Shown: positions 1-13,345 of the stretch, in pieces
How the letters are laid out: each line of letters begins with the position of its first letter
Position numbering within the stretch: the stretch's first letter is position 1
From: Phoenix dactylifera
Taxonomy: Eukaryota > Streptophyta > Magnoliopsida > Arecales > Arecaceae
DNA: 64,000 nt
Assembly: GCF_009389715.1 (NCBI RefSeq)
Contig: NW_024067841.1
Span: 62,001-126,000, forward strand
Direction: 5' to 3'
Translations under genes and position numbers: made by a program
Notes under the pieces: model-generated
What the model saw: only the letters and a program-made list of their open reading frames with translations
Told to the model about the DNA's origin: nothing
Databases searched by the model: none

Positions 1-3000
1 TAGGGCACGGATTCGATCTCCACCGCCTCGAGCCAGGTCTCCCTCTGATCATTGGCGGCATCGATATACCTCACGACCGGGGGTGCGAGGCCCACTCCGA
101 TGGTAATTAGCACAAATTATTGGTTACAGTTGGGGGTGAGATTCGTTTAGGGTTTTTAGATTGATTTTGATTATGGCTTTTTTATTATTGATTGCTTCTG
201 TTGCAGGGGATGTGTTGCTTCACTGTGTGGTGGACGCGATTTTGGGGGCGCTGGGGCTTCCCGATATAGGCCAGATTTTTCCTGACTCGGACCCAAAGTG
301 GAGGGGTGCGGCTTCTTCCGTCTTCGTGAGAGAAGCTGTGAGTTTCCATTCCTTTTATTGGTTTTACCATAGAATTTTGTTGCAATCTTGATGTGATGAT
401 TCTGTGCTAGAGTTGTGGCTTGCTTCTAGTACTGCATGCGGAATGCGTTGTCCTAAATCTGAATTGAATTTGTCTGTTAATGATCAGATAAAGGCTCATG
501 ACACCTTGTGCAACCTGCAGTAACGGACCATGGTTTTTCCATATATAGTTGAATAGATCCGGTCCCCTGCTTGACCCAAAGAAATTTACTACCTGACTAG
601 CATTATCCTGTTTTGTGTTTTGTATTGTATTGTCAATTCTTCTACATTTCAAAGGCATGATTCATTACACTCCAGTATTGAGTGTTGAGCTGTTTCAAGG
701 TGTCCAATGCTTCAACCTCCATGAAATGTTTGCATAGAAGAACTTACTATTTTGTGAAGAAATCCATGTATGCATGCATACATGTGGGTACACAGATAAA
801 GACATATACGTTCATGTACACACACACAAGCATGACGCTAGAATTGATCCGGTCATAGAGATCCATGTTGAGGAGTAAAATCATGTAGAAGAGTCTTGTA
901 TTGATCCAGTCATAGTGATGTTTTTTTCCTTTTAGTAGGAGATGATGGTGTTTTTGTCTTGTAGTGGGAGAGAGAGTTCGGTTTTATTAAGAGGGGGAGA
1001 GATTTGCATGAGGAATAGTAAGAGAATTCTTTTTGGTGAGTTGAGGCATCTTTAAGAGTGGGAGCTGAACTCATTGTTTCGGCCTTTATTTTCTTTTGAA
1101 TAAATTGTTTCTATTCCAAATTTTTCTTCCACCACCATTGCTTGATTTAATTGGTGATTATTTTGGATCATGAACTGGTATGTTCGATCTACACCGAGGA
1201 GCATGCCGTTCTACATGTAGTGGGCAACCTTAAAAAAGTTTTAGCTTGCTACCGACAATCACCACTGAATGCAAGTGCATGAGTTGGGGGATCTAGGTGT
1301 AGACCTTAGTGGATCTAGATGAGCACTTGTTAATTCTCCTAAGAACTGCAATCTCTGGGGCATGTTCTGGTGCAATTTATGGGAGTGCACTGGCATTCAA
1401 TCCAATGGCATTCATAGCTAGTAATGAGGTAAACAATTTTGGTTTAAGCTAGGGTCAAGTTCATGATTCATAAGAACTTAAATAATGCAAATATAGTGGG
1501 TGAGTGGCTTATCTACTGCATAGAGCCTTCTCCACTTTCCCCTTAAAAAAATCTTTCAGAAACCTGAAAAGGTCTTTTACATGGAGGCCAATTATATTTC
1601 TCTTGAATTGCTTATAACCAACTCCTAACTTCTTTTGATTTACTGAAAGTGGCAAAAATCCATCTCTAAGTTGAAGAAGTGCTTCTAGCATTAAAGAAAT
1701 GAAGATATGATACACATATGATAATCAACTAAATAATGCTCAATAAAAGGTATCAAACCACTTTAAGGGATAGTTTTGGTTCAGTTTCAAGGGAAGCTTC
1801 AAACTGTATATGAAATTTATTTAATTCTATATTTCACTCTTCCTACCACCAATATGTTCTCATCTGCTACTATTGTTTGAGCTTATATGCAAGTGTTCTA
1901 ATGTTTCAAGCATAACTATTGGTGTTCATATTAATAACTTTTCATTCGTTGAAAATATCCAAGAAGATTTGTTATTTTTAATATTTTTTAACGGTCAGAA
2001 ATATATGAACAGTTCCATATCTGCGTGTTTGGGCATTTTTAATAGTCAGAAACATATGAACAGTTCCATATCTGCATGTTTGGGCTTCTCTAGGGTGAAA
2101 TTGATCTTTTTCTGAGCTCCTATTCTTCAGATTGGAGCTCTTAAGGTCCAATTCAACCAGATGATTTTGGCTTTATTTGCACCACTTTTCTTCCAAGAGA
2201 CGGGTGAAAAGGCAAAAGAAAAAGCTGCATACAGTGTATATTATTTTTTACATCAACTAATAAGTTTTAGACAACATTATTTTAATTACACCTGGAATGA
2301 CCAAAACTGATCATGAAATGGTAAACTATTCCATGCGTTATTTTAAGGCAACAAGAAACAGTAAGACATTTGAGGGCAGGCCTTGGCGCAATGTCAGGTT
2401 GCTCCAACGTGACTTGGGCTTCAGAAGTTCAAACACGGAAATAGCCTCTTCACAAGTGAGGCTAAGACTGCGTACATCTGACCTCCCTAGACCCAGTAGT
2501 GGTGGGAGCCTCGTGCACAAGGACACTCTTAAGATGCCATAAGACGGTTGTTCTAGAGCTTGATTATGGTTGTACATGCTTGTTGGTGAAATGTTTCTTA
2601 GTAGTCATTAATTCCTAGGATGGGCTTTTGCCTGCTATGTGTTATGGCTGGCATAAATGTGCTGCTTTGCATTGCCAATTCAGATTGGGGAGGTGGGAAT
2701 GTATAATTTTGTGTGTATTGAAGGGAAACTGTGTAAATTCTTCCGGGGGTCTTTTGAGTTGAATATGAAAAGGTGCATGTGAGTTGGGAGCATTAGGAAA
2801 CTGCTAATAACTGAAGCAGTCAATCGACTGCTTCAGCAGGACTCCCACGGTACTCGTGTTCTCTTATCTGGAAAGAATTAAAGCTGTCATTTCTCACTGT
2901 GTACTTTCCCGCTAGGTGGAAGACTACCGATTGATGATCAATGTTGTTTGTGTAATCTCGCAAATCATGTATTTATTTTCTCGTATGCTTCAGTTTAGAC

Positions 3001-3440
3001 TTTTCTGCCATCGCCAAAAGGATGCTCACATGTATTGTTGTAATCATCTTTGTTTCCACCTTCAGTATTTGACCCCCTTACCTTCATGGCTTCATCTAAA
3101 ACTGAAGTAATTACTGAATCTTCTTATCAAATTTTATTTCTTCTTAGTCAAACAATCAAAATAACTTGGTGAAATATTGTTTCTCACTAATACGACTCCC
3201 TGCCAGGTAAAGCTAATGCATGAGGCAGGTTACGAGCTCGGAAACTTGGATGCCACTTTAATTCTGCAAAAGCCAAAGCTGAGCCCACATAAGGAGGCCA
3301 TCAGGACCAACTTATGTGATCTGCTTGGAGCCAACCCATCAGTCATAAACCTCAAAGCAAAAACACACGAGAAAGTTGATAGTCTTGGAGAAAATAGAAG
3401 TATAGCAGCGCATACTGTGGTTCTTCTGATGAGGAAGTGA
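1..3440 (+). CDS. ISPF: 2-C-methyl-D-erythritol 2,4-cyclodiphosphate synthase, plastidial (5' partial, three exons)
   Basis: This enzyme converts CDP-ME 2-phosphate to MEcPP with loss of CMP, a step of the plastid MEP isoprenoid pathway. Exons seen: 1-102 (continuing from the left), 207-337, and 3207-3440 with the TGA at 3438. All junctions are GT-AG and the frame stays open across them, giving about 154 residues, close to the whole catalytic domain. The metal-site signature GHGFDLH (Asp codon 15-17, His 21-23) and the later HSDGDVLLH (last His codon 221-223) match the Asp/His/His zinc ligands of the family. The [11 protein letters not shown] loop and the C-terminal [11 protein letters not shown] segment are also family hallmarks. 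The transit peptide and first residues lie outside the window. Intron 2 is 2.9 kb and carries a SINE. Family assignment is very secure; expression cannot be judged. Confidence 0.95.
1991..2087. repeat. 51-bp tandem duplication in ISPF intron 2
   Basis: Two adjacent copies start at about 1994 and 2045, each beginning GTCAGAAA and running through ACAGTTCCATATCTGC to TGTTTGGGC. They differ at a few bases. This is intronic with no coding value; a short open frame across it comes from the duplication. Confidence 0.8.
2379..2532 (+). mobile_element. Au-like SINE in ISPF intron 2
   Basis: A tRNA-derived SINE resembling the plant Au family. Its head has an A-box-like CCTTGGCGCAATG, followed by a B-box-like AGTTCAAAC. 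The body then reads AATAGCCTCTTC, GACTGCGTACAT, CCCTAGACCC and GGGAGCCTCGTGCAC, the order found in Au elements, and ends in a short T stretch. Target-site duplications are not clear. The copy is diverged, with substitutions and small deletions, so it is old. Confidence 0.75.
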
Positions 3441-6400
3441 TGCCATTGCATAACAAGGGAAGATGCTGCATGTTTTTATCAGTCATATACTAGGTATTGG
3501 ACGCTACTGCCCTTGCTCTGATGGTAAAGAAGCATCATGAATCACTCTGTTTGCTCAGAAAATTTTCATGTTTACTGTATTAAAACTCTTGAATCAAATA
3601 GCTTGAATGATTTTGCTTCTTAACTTTTACCCTGTTCCTGAATAATCTGAGGCATGGTACTGTCAGCCTAACTTAAAAGTAATCAGCCATACTGATTTCT
3701 TAGTCTCTTCTGACAGGCTGTCCCTGACAGTAAGTTAGAGCTATAACAAAAGTACCTGATTGAACTTATTTTTGCCCCCAGAAAGTAATTCCTTAATCTC
3801 AATTTGCTTGCCTGTGCATTTGTTGATAAGAACTCAAATATTCTTTCCTCCTATTTTAGCATGAGAATATTAGCTCCTCCAAACATCAGATCCAGAGATG
3901 CCTATCAGAAGCAACTGCTTATGTGATGATCAGGGAATTCAGCACTTATGAATATGCACTCACGAGGGAACTTCAAGCTATTTATATGAATTCTGAGGAA
4001 CCGTAACTCAAATCTGATTGTTGGACTTGAATTCAGGAATTAAAGGGACGGGAGCCTAACAATCAGGCATCTACAGTGGTAAATCCTCTGGCATAACATT
4101 TATGACCTTCTCTCTAGTCAAAGTATGGTTCGGCATGTTACAGATATGAGTGATTTCTAGAACATTTTAATCAGGAACGTCATTTAGACACTGGATTCTT
4201 GTTTGAATAAGTCCTCAGCTATGAACTCTGTACTCCTGCAATCACAAGCCAGTTAGTGTTATTCTTGTTGAGAAGTGGGACTGCAATCTTAATCCTAAAC
4301 CTCTACTCTAGCCATTTTTCTTTTTTCGTTTTTAGTTTTTTAGTGCCCCTTTTTCTCTGAATCCCATTCCAGGCATGAACTGCTGAATACTGGGGTGATA
4401 ATATGTGTCTAACCTTCAAGCAGATAATGTGCCAGAATATTAATTTGCTTGAGCTTGAAGGTATCCTGGATGGCTTAAATATGATATCAACTTTTTCTCA
4501 AATTATGAGAGAAAAAGTACAGGAATCAACCCTTTTATTGAAAGTGATTCCAAAGCCATAATTTGATAAATCTAGAAACTGGCTTTGCTTTGCAAGTCTG
4601 GATTACTCAGATTCCCATAAAAAACATCATTCCAAGCTGAAGGAGAAGATCAAAGCACTAGATCTTACATATTGTGCTTACCTGCAAAATCATGCCAAGA
4701 TGCACGTCTGACCAAAATAGCATGCATTTTGTACTTAAAGATGGATTTTTTTTTTTAAAAAAAAAAGAAATTCTAAATTTGACATTGCTTGCAAGCTGTT
4801 CTGATGCACTACAAGCTGTGGTAGGTATCTTTAAAACTTTTATGTCCTGTTTTCAAGTGATCCATTCTAGGATACATCTGCAGATTTTTCTGCCCTTCGC
4901 TGCTCCATATTTGTGTAGTTGAGTTCCATAGACAAAGTTTCAGGTTAGTAACATCCTTTCTTGATAACTCCGAACCCTTTAACCCTGACAGAACTGGGAT
5001 TCAATCTGAAGTTTCTTGTACAGACACCTAGAGCTTATAATACCAAGTGGATATGATCTGTAGTGAAGGATAACGTGATGTATGTATCAACCAAATAAAA
5101 CTTTGCGATCAACTGAACAATGAAGATCGAGAGCATCAGTTAAATTAAATACATAACCAAGTAAAAGAATGGTGGTGTATCTACAGCTCATATCAATGTA
5201 TATCTAAGTATTGGCCACTGTCAATAAAGCACGTATGAATACAGTGGCGCAATCTAAAGGATGTCACTTTTAAGACAGAGAATATGGATCACAAATTAAA
5301 GTTGTATCAGCAAAATAAGATCTCTTAATTTTTCTAAAAGAATCTTCTTTCTAAGCTCCACTGCTTAACTATGACTTGCTAGGACAGGACAATGCTAATA
5401 GGACTAGAGGAGATGCCAAAACTAGGTATTGCTCAAATTGGTACACAAGCAGAATTGGGTGTTGAGGTTGCTTGAACTGAGCGAAAAAGTTAGAGCATTA
5501 GTCACCAAGTTTGTTGGAATAGTTGATTGGTTTGGAGGAAGAGCCATTGTCATGGGCTAAACAAAAAGTGAGAGAAAGGAGAAACAAACAAATTGCTTCC
5601 ACCACACATTAATCTTTTATTCATTTTAAGCAAATTAAGAAGGAAAAGCTATATATTATCGAAAATTGAGAATTTAATGTTAATTTTTGGTAAAGAAGTG
5701 CATAATTGAGTATTATTGATAAAGGTTGAAAGTCTCACATGAGCCTTTTTCAAGAACCTGGAGCCTCCTAAGACTAGTTCCTGTGGAGATTGATTGCCAA
5801 CTTGGAGTACATATGTACAATAGGAGTGATAAATGTTGATATCTATCCTCCATTCAAAATTTAGTCAACTTGCTATGATTATTCTTTGATAATAAAACAT
5901 GTCACGTGTCTTGGAATGCATGTCTCAAACTTGTATTGCTATCTTGGTCAAATCTATCCTTTTTTTCTACACACAAATAATTTGAACACCAGATCCCAGC
6001 ACCACTAACCAACAACCCACTTAGCACCAATTTGATAGCATTAAAATGATGATGTACCTAAGTATCATCTTCATAATACATGAACCTATCGAGATATCTC
6101 AAATCTTAGACCTTTTCTATCTTCATCAATTTTAATGTATTCTCGGATATTGTCCAATTCAACATCTCAACATATTGATCAAATATTCTTTACTATTTTT
6201 AAAATAATTTAGATATAAAAATAGTAAAATCAAATCTCAAAAATTGCTAACGAATCTTGATTTTATCATATTGGCCAATTATTTGATATCTAGGAGAGAT
6301 CTCCATAATTTCCAGACATGAAATTTGTCCAAAATAATAATAATAATTTGGTACAAGCATAATCTCTCAAAATTCCCCACAGTAAATTATGTCGTTAACC

Positions 6401-6726
6401 GGCTTTGCCGGATCTTTGGACACGCACGTCAGCAGTCAGCCCCCCTCACCTGCATTCGAAAAACCAAAAGCCAAAAAACCAAAAGCGAAACAAGAGAGAT
6501 GCCGTTTCTTGCACCCTCCCCTCCTCCTCCTCTTCTTAACTGCCCCCATTTTCTTCTCCACTCGTCAGCCACCAGCATTCCGCCCTCAGTTCTCGCATAC
6601 TCCCCGTCTCCCTCCCCAGTCTCCATTTCACTCTCCAAAACTCCTTTTTTTGTCATATCCCTTCCACGAATTCTTTCTCATTCTTGTTACTTTAACTCAT
6701 TGAACGAGAGAGAGAATAATTTAAGA
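3441..6726. other. Intergenic region between ISPF and the kinase
   Basis: AT-rich DNA holding the ISPF 3' UTR on the left and, from about 6440, the GC/CT-rich 5' region of the kinase. I see no RNA gene, intact transposon or credible coding exon. Short open frames here lack codon bias or homology I recognise. The stretch 6500-6715 is pyrimidine-rich, as plant 5' UTRs often are. Confidence 0.6.
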
Positions 6727-9700
6727 ATGTCGTTCTGGAACGGCGATTTTCTGAACAGCGAGCTGGCAAAGCCGACGTCCATCTTCGGGCTGAAGCTGTG
6801 GGTGGTGATCGGCATTTGCGTCGGCGCCGCCATCGTCCTTGTCCTCTTTCTCCTCTCCCTCTGCCTCACCGCCCGCCGCTGCCGCCCCGCCGCCCCCACC
6901 GGGAAACCCCTCAAGCTCCACCTCCAGGATCCCACCCCGCCCGTCTCCAAGGACATCCCCGAGATCGTCCACCACCACCAGCAGCGCCACCGAGCCCCAT
7001 CCTCCGCCGCCGCCCTCGCCGATGTCCAGATCGACATCGGCGGTAAGGCGGAGCACCGGGTGGTGCTGGCCGAGCAACACCGGCCGCCGGCGCCGGCGCC
7101 ACCTTCGTCGTCGACGACGGGGACGGCCAGTGGAGAGAGCCGGGGGACAACGGAGGGGACGACGCCGTCGATGGTGGGCGGGGGCCCACCGGAGGTGTCG
7201 CATCTGGGGTGGGGACACTGGTACACGCTGCGGGAGCTGGAGAGTGCCACCGGCGGGTTCGCGGAGGAGAATGTCATCGGAGAGGGCGGTTATGGGATCG
7301 TGTACCGGGGGCTCCTGGCCGATAACTCCATGGTCGCCGTTAAGAACTTGCTCAATAATAGGTTCGTGCACTTATAAAAACCACATATGCATCGATGAAT
7401 CACGAATCTCTGCAATTGCTGGTGGATATAGGATAAAAATTTGAAATTTGCTCTCTTTTACTCGAAAGTGAAAATTTTCAGTTAATTGTTTACCCTTTCT
7501 TCCTTTATTTATGTAGATTAAACATCGGTAGTTTGTTGCTTTCTAAATCACAGTTTGGTTGGTTATGAATTTTAGGATAAATTTGGAAATCTGTTGACAT
7601 TTCACTTCTAGATTTATGTGTCTTAGGTGTTCTGTCACCTTGCTTGTTTTGTTTGTTTATCTAGAAAATTCGGTAACTTGTTGGTTTCTAGACTTAGGTG
7701 GCGGATTTTTAGTTAAAGATTGGGATTCACCCCATTTCGCTTGCAGGTTTGTGATATATATATATTTTTAAAAATAATGCTGAGTTTTTTGTTCTCTTTC
7801 AACTTTTCGACGAATTGTTTTGTCATAAAATTTTCTTTGAAGTGATTGATGCCTCTCAGCACATAGTGGTATGGTTTCATTCAATGTAGTGTAATTACAT
7901 AATTTCTTGAGGACCTGTAAAAAGAAAAGGCCTTTTTCTTTTTTCTCTCTTCTCTCAGGGGTCAAGCAGAAAAGGAGTTCAGAGTAGAAGTTGATACAAT
8001 TGGGCGCATTAGGCACAAGAATCTGGTCAGGTTGCTTGGTTACTGTGTTGAGGGGGCTTACAGGTATTCTACCTGGATCAATCTGCTAATCATACTTTGT
8101 TAAAATTATTTTAAATTCTCGAAGCAGTTCGGTGCAATGTTTAAGATGGAGTATCTGTGGACCGAATATTTTAATTGATTATCTACATCCTTCTGTTTTG
8201 GTTAGGATGCTTGTCTATGAGTATGTAGACAATGGCAATCTGGATCAGTGGCTTCATGGGGATGTCGGAGTAGTGAGTCCGCTAACATGGGATATCAGGA
8301 TGAAGATAATACTGGGAACGGCAAAAGGGTACAGCATTTCTTCCATGATATTTGTTTCCTTTTATCTTCAACTAGGGAATCAAATTAGCAACAGAATTTT
8401 TCCTTCAAAAATTTTGTCTATAGAAATTAACAGAGGAAGCTTACTGCCAATATACTGAAAAAAAGTCTAAATTGAGGAGTGGGTTATTAACCACGAGCAT
8501 TTTATAAGAAATATCTGAAATATCAGAAAGACTGTCTAATATGCTATCTTACCACATATACTTTGATAGAACAATCATATACTGTACTTATTTAAATGGA
8601 TATAGATGACCCAATGAAGTATATTGTAGGCACTATGTACTAGATTTGAAAGGTGAAGTTGTAGGGCATGGCACTCATACTCATTGTCATAACAACATGA
8701 GGCATAAGCCTCAATGACCAAGCTTGTATATCACATGGGGCTTGCACATAAGAGGGGAAGGATGTGCTTCGTGCTGCGTTTAGGTGAGAAAAACCTACAT
8801 GGTTGTGTACATAAAGCATGCCTCCTTTTTCTAAATGATAGCCTATTTTTGTCTTTGAATATCTATAGATAACTAATTAAGCCAATCCAATTATTACACT
8901 TTATGGTGCTCCCTTTTGCGAGCAAACTTTTCTGTCATAATCATTCAATTTTTTTTTCTTGAGTTCAATTGAGTTGTCAGATTGAACCATCAATCTTAAG
9001 ATATTGATGGCATGGCTTACAGGTTGGCCTATCTTCATGAGGGGCTTGAACCAAAGGTTGTCCACCGTGATGTCAAATCCAGCAACATACTACTTGACCA
9101 GCAGTGGAATCCAAAGGTGTCGGACTTTGGGCTTGCCAAGCTCTTGTATTCTGAGAGGAGTTATGTAACAACTCGCGTCATGGGGACTTTTGGGTTAGTT
9201 TGAATTCCTAATCAATATGTTTACATTTTCCTTGCGGTGTTTAGAGATTTATGGGACCTTATTCTCTTTGGTTATTGCAGCTATGTGGCACCTGAGTATG
9301 CTAGCACTGGGATGCTGAATGAGAGAAGTGATGTTTACGGCTTTGGGGTGCTTGTCATGGAGATCATATCTGGGAGAGCCCCTGTGGATTACACAAGACC
9401 ATCTGGGGAGGTTACTTTCTTCCACCAGACTGATCTGTCCAAGCTATCATCTGTTAAAACAACTGAGCCAAATTTGAACCTTTTGTGTTGTTCTTAGGTG
9501 AATTTGGTTGAATGGTTGAAGACCATGGTCGGAGGCAGGAAAACTGAGCAGGTTGTGGATCCTAAGATGCCAGAGAAGCCATCTCCCAAAGCACTCAAAC
9601 GGGCACTTCTAGTTGCCCTGCGGTGTGTCGACCCTGATGCGCAAAAACGGCCTAAAATGGGACATGTGATCCATATGCTTGAAATGGATGAGTTGCTATT

Positions 9701-9956
9701 TCATGATGTATGCCCAATCTATTTTCATGGATCTGACCCAGCTCCATATTCCACTCAATCGTTTGCAATAGAATACTCAGAAAACATTGCTTTGGCTATC
9801 GTTTAAATCATTTCACTGCTTGACCCCTCCTTGTTTTTTGCATCCCTGTCACAGGATCGTAAACTCGGGCGAGAAGCATCTTCTCAGCCATCAGACCGGT
9901 ACAACCAAAGAGAGGAGGGAAGCTTCCGCAGGCATGATCAGACAAGCTGGCGATGA
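6727..9956 (+). CDS. Receptor-like cytoplasmic kinase, RLCK-V type (At1g01540-like), seven exons
   Basis: A membrane-anchored Ser/Thr kinase without an extracellular receptor domain. Exons: 6727-7361, 7959-8063, 8206-8328, 9023-9193, 9281-9410, 9498-9707, 9855-9956; all GT-AG and in frame, giving 491 residues. The ATG at 6727 is chosen because the following residues ([17 protein letters not shown]) are the conserved N-terminus of this subfamily; the upstream open frame is 5' UTR. A membrane segment spans about residues 24-47, followed by a Pro/Ala/His-rich linker to ~160. The kinase domain shows GEGGYG (185-190), VAVK (Lys206), Glu222 in helix C, HRD (302-304), DFG (322-324), a [10 protein letters not shown] activation loop and APE (348-350), so it should be an active RD kinase. 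The tail is short, polar and basic. Exon 1 is far richer in GC than the rest. Substrate and ligand are unknown. Confidence 0.95.
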
Positions 9957-12709
9957 CAGGATCAAGTAGGTGGCTGACAATTTGAGCTTGTAAATTTGCA
10001 ACAATAATGGAATTCTTCCCTTCTCGTCCGTTTCACGTTACATTCTCATCTTGCATTCAGAACTGTGCTGAGAAAATGATTTCTTATTGAGGACATCCAA
10101 TTATGGAAATAATATTTGATGATATCTTTCAGCTTGTATCTACAAGTGGATGTTGTCTGACTCGAATTTTATTTTGTCATGGTCTCCTCTGCATGCGGCC
10201 TCTTCACCACTGGAACCTAAAATGTCCTTCATGGCTTTGTCTCTTGCTTCCAAGTGGTCTTTCTGTGCCCTTATTTCAAGAAACATCATTTATAGCAGTA
10301 ATATGGAATATAGATGATCAACAAGTAGATGCTGTTGATTTGATTTGATTTTTTTTTTTCTCAATACAATGAGTTTCTTCATGTGGTTTTATTGCCACTG
10401 GGTTTTATAAATGGCTTCTCTGATTGTGCCTCATTTCCTTTTAACTGAATTGGTCCTTCTATGCTTGAATACCTTGAACAGATAAATGGCTGCATGTGTG
10501 CTCACATGTTGTCCCTGGACCTTCTACATTTAAAATCCATCTGTATCTGTTGGCTGGATCGTATCCATGCATGGTTGCTTCATTGGCCTTAAGTAACAAA
10601 ATGATTAACATTTCCACTGCACCCTCCATATTAGTCCTCCGACTAGTATTGGTCGATCTACTTTTCAACCAGAAGCACCTTCCCTTTCATTCAGCCTTAG
10701 TAGAGAGAGTATATTTTAGGTCCCCTCTCTTGAGATGTATCTTGTGGAGTCATTCACTATTAACCTTTCTTAAGATTGGCTACCGACAACTTGTACGCTA
10801 TGAATACCTGGATCAGTGTATTATATTGTACTGTAAAAATCTATTATTGTTGCTGTTCTTTTGGGAAAAAATGAAGGTAATTCCATTTCTCACAAACTTT
10901 TTGTGTTCTTCTCATGGTTTAGTGGAAAGGTTAATACACACTGCCATCCTATCATGTGCTTGGAAACATTTTTCTCTATAATATGATGCATCCCACAGTT
11001 TCCGGCACCACCAGAACTACAGTCGAGGCTGCTGGATGGAGAATCTTTCCCACTTCGACCTTATCTGCGATGGATGGGTTCGAATGCATAACGGTATTGT
11101 GCTCCAAAATTATGGAAAAAGCTAGCGTTCCTCAGGAAACTCCACAGCCAAGATGGGACAAAAGCACAGCACTGGTTCTTTAAATATAAACCAACCTCGG
11201 TAAATGCAATCACGTGATGCTCCTCGGGTACACCCGGTGGGGATTTAACTGGGAGTTGAAGACATTTCGACACTTGTGGATAAATTAGGATCAAATGGGG
11301 GGGGGAAGTGAGAAGTCCCACATGTTCCTGTGACAGTAGAAGGCGAAAGTTGCCGGACCGGCAAAAAAAATAATACTAATAAAAAGAGAGGAGGGTGGGG
11401 GGAGTTCCAGATCTAATTCGGTTGAGTAGGGACCAACCGGCGCGTTACAGAGAAAAGAGACAAAAAGAAGAGAACATAAAGGATGAGACTCGGGCTGTCA
11501 CGAGATTTGCCAAACGGAAAGTGAGATTAGTAATTCTATTGGAAAACTTTGGCTTCCAGTTTTTCATGCAAACATGGCGATCGAAGAGGTCTCCAACCTG
11601 CGGTCCCAGAGACTGAGGTTTCAACATATTCATGATTGGATGATGCTTACGAGAAATTCGCGATCTCCGTCACAACTGGCGATGATGATATTGAAATAAG
11701 AAGAATTCTTGGGAATCAATTGGGAGTGGTGCTGCTATCATCATTAAATCAAGAAGATAAATTTGTACTACAAATGAATGCTGATAGCCCCGAGTCAGCA
11801 GTATGTTAATCAAGAAACACAGCCGGTGTGATGATGCTATCATCTTGCTGGTGATATAATTGCAGTGATATACCCTGAACAACAATAATAACACTGTCAA
11901 TGGTTTTCCTTTTTGGTTTTTTTTGGCTTCCCCTTTAGAGAAGTTGATGGTTCTTAATTAATTTCTCTTCTCAGATATCAACACCCACATTTGGCCACAG
12001 GAAGTTAAAAAAAATAATGGATAATTATTGGTAGGGTTAATTCATTGTCTCACTGAAGTTATAAAAGATTGTAGCAAGTAATAACATGTAAAGGAAACTT
12101 CCATGGAGACAAGAAGTGCTAGAAACGATGACAGTAACCTTTGGTCACCTTTTTGTGATATGGGAAACTTACAATATAGAATGCTAACAATTAAGTATGT
12201 TTACTATGTTCCATAGTTGTAACTTTCGAAATTGTTTTGAGAGGTAATATGCAGTCTAGAAGTGGGAGAACAAGTTAAGCAGAATTTTTTAATTTAGAAC
12301 ATGGGAAAGGTCAATGTTCAACATGAGGAAAATATCTTCATAAAAAAAGAGAGGGGGAAAACATAATGATCTGATAATCATATTTTATCTCTTGCTTTTT
12401 TTTTTTCCTAAGCAGAACTAGCTAATAATGGCTGCTTTTACTTTTAAAATGTTCGGGTACATTTCCCATATGTTTCCCCCAAGATCTTGAAACGTTATTG
12501 CTATGCTTCTCCGAACAAAAGATATATTGGGCAGGCACTAGAGAAAAAGAATAGGGCAGGCTTCCTATTTTGCCACGTCTTCTCCGTTACTCATGTTAAA
12601 AAAGAAACCCAAAAGTCATAGATTTCTTTACCAATGGAGTCATTAGTCCTATGATTAAAAAAATAAAAAAAATAAAAAATTACAATACATACTATATGAT
12701 CAAGTGATA

Positions 12710-13345
12710 CAACCAAGTAAATTAGTTATTTAGCAAGCCAATACACACATCTAGATAAATTGATATATAGTTTTTAGAACATAGTATTTACTGGTACACA
12801 GTACACAGTCAAATGGCATACACTTCAAATTAACTATCTAGCAAACAAATACACACTGTCAAGCAAATTATACACAGTTATTAGAATATCATATTCATAA
12901 ATACATACTACATGACCGGCGATACACACTCGTTGATTTTCTGATACATACTGCAAGCTTATTTGATACGCACCTAATAGTTATCTAATGCATACATTCA
13001 GATAAATTGATATAAAATTTTCATAACATGCATTTTACTAATATACACTACATAAGTAAATTAATCATCTCGCAGGCCAATACATACTTATAGATAAATT
13101 AATACATTATTTTTAGAATATACACACTCGTCGACTTCTTAATATAGATTGCAAGCTTATTTGATATATACTTAGTAGTGATCCAATACATACCTTTCGG
13201 TAAATTGACACAGTTTTCAAAATATACTTTTTACCAGTACTCACTATATGGTCAGGTGATCAAATTAATCATCTCGCAAGCTAATACACACCTCTAGATA
13301 AATTGATATCTAGTTTTCAGAACATAGTACTCATCAATACCAATA
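12710..13345. repeat. Degenerate tandem repeat block, ~100/~200-bp periodicity
   Basis: Related segments recur: CAAATTAATCATCTCGCAAG-like at about 12713, 12825, 13050 and 13257; AGATAAATTGATAT-like at about 12753, 13000, 13095 and 13297; GCAAGCTTATTTGATA at about 12953 and 13153. The spacing suggests an old ~200-bp unit made of half-units. No terminal repeats or coding capacity are visible. Confidence 0.65.

Noticed and set aside
6325..6726. In-frame upstream extension of the kinase reading frame
   Set aside because: It starts at a TTG codon, is low-complexity and Pro/Ser-rich, and the family's conserved N-terminus begins at the ATG at 6727.
6687..7371. Long open frames antisense to and overlapping kinase exon 1
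   Set aside because: They are by-products of the GC-rich exon, where stops are rare; they show no domain.
10496..10981. 161-residue open frame downstream of the kinase
   Set aside because: No recognisable motif, no clear splice context, and composition like the surrounding non-coding DNA.
11061..11321. Possible alternative last exon of the kinase around 10999-11130
   Set aside because: A short Arg/His/Gln-rich stretch vaguely recalls kinase tails, but the exon 7 stop at 9954 gives a complete protein and no splice link is evident.
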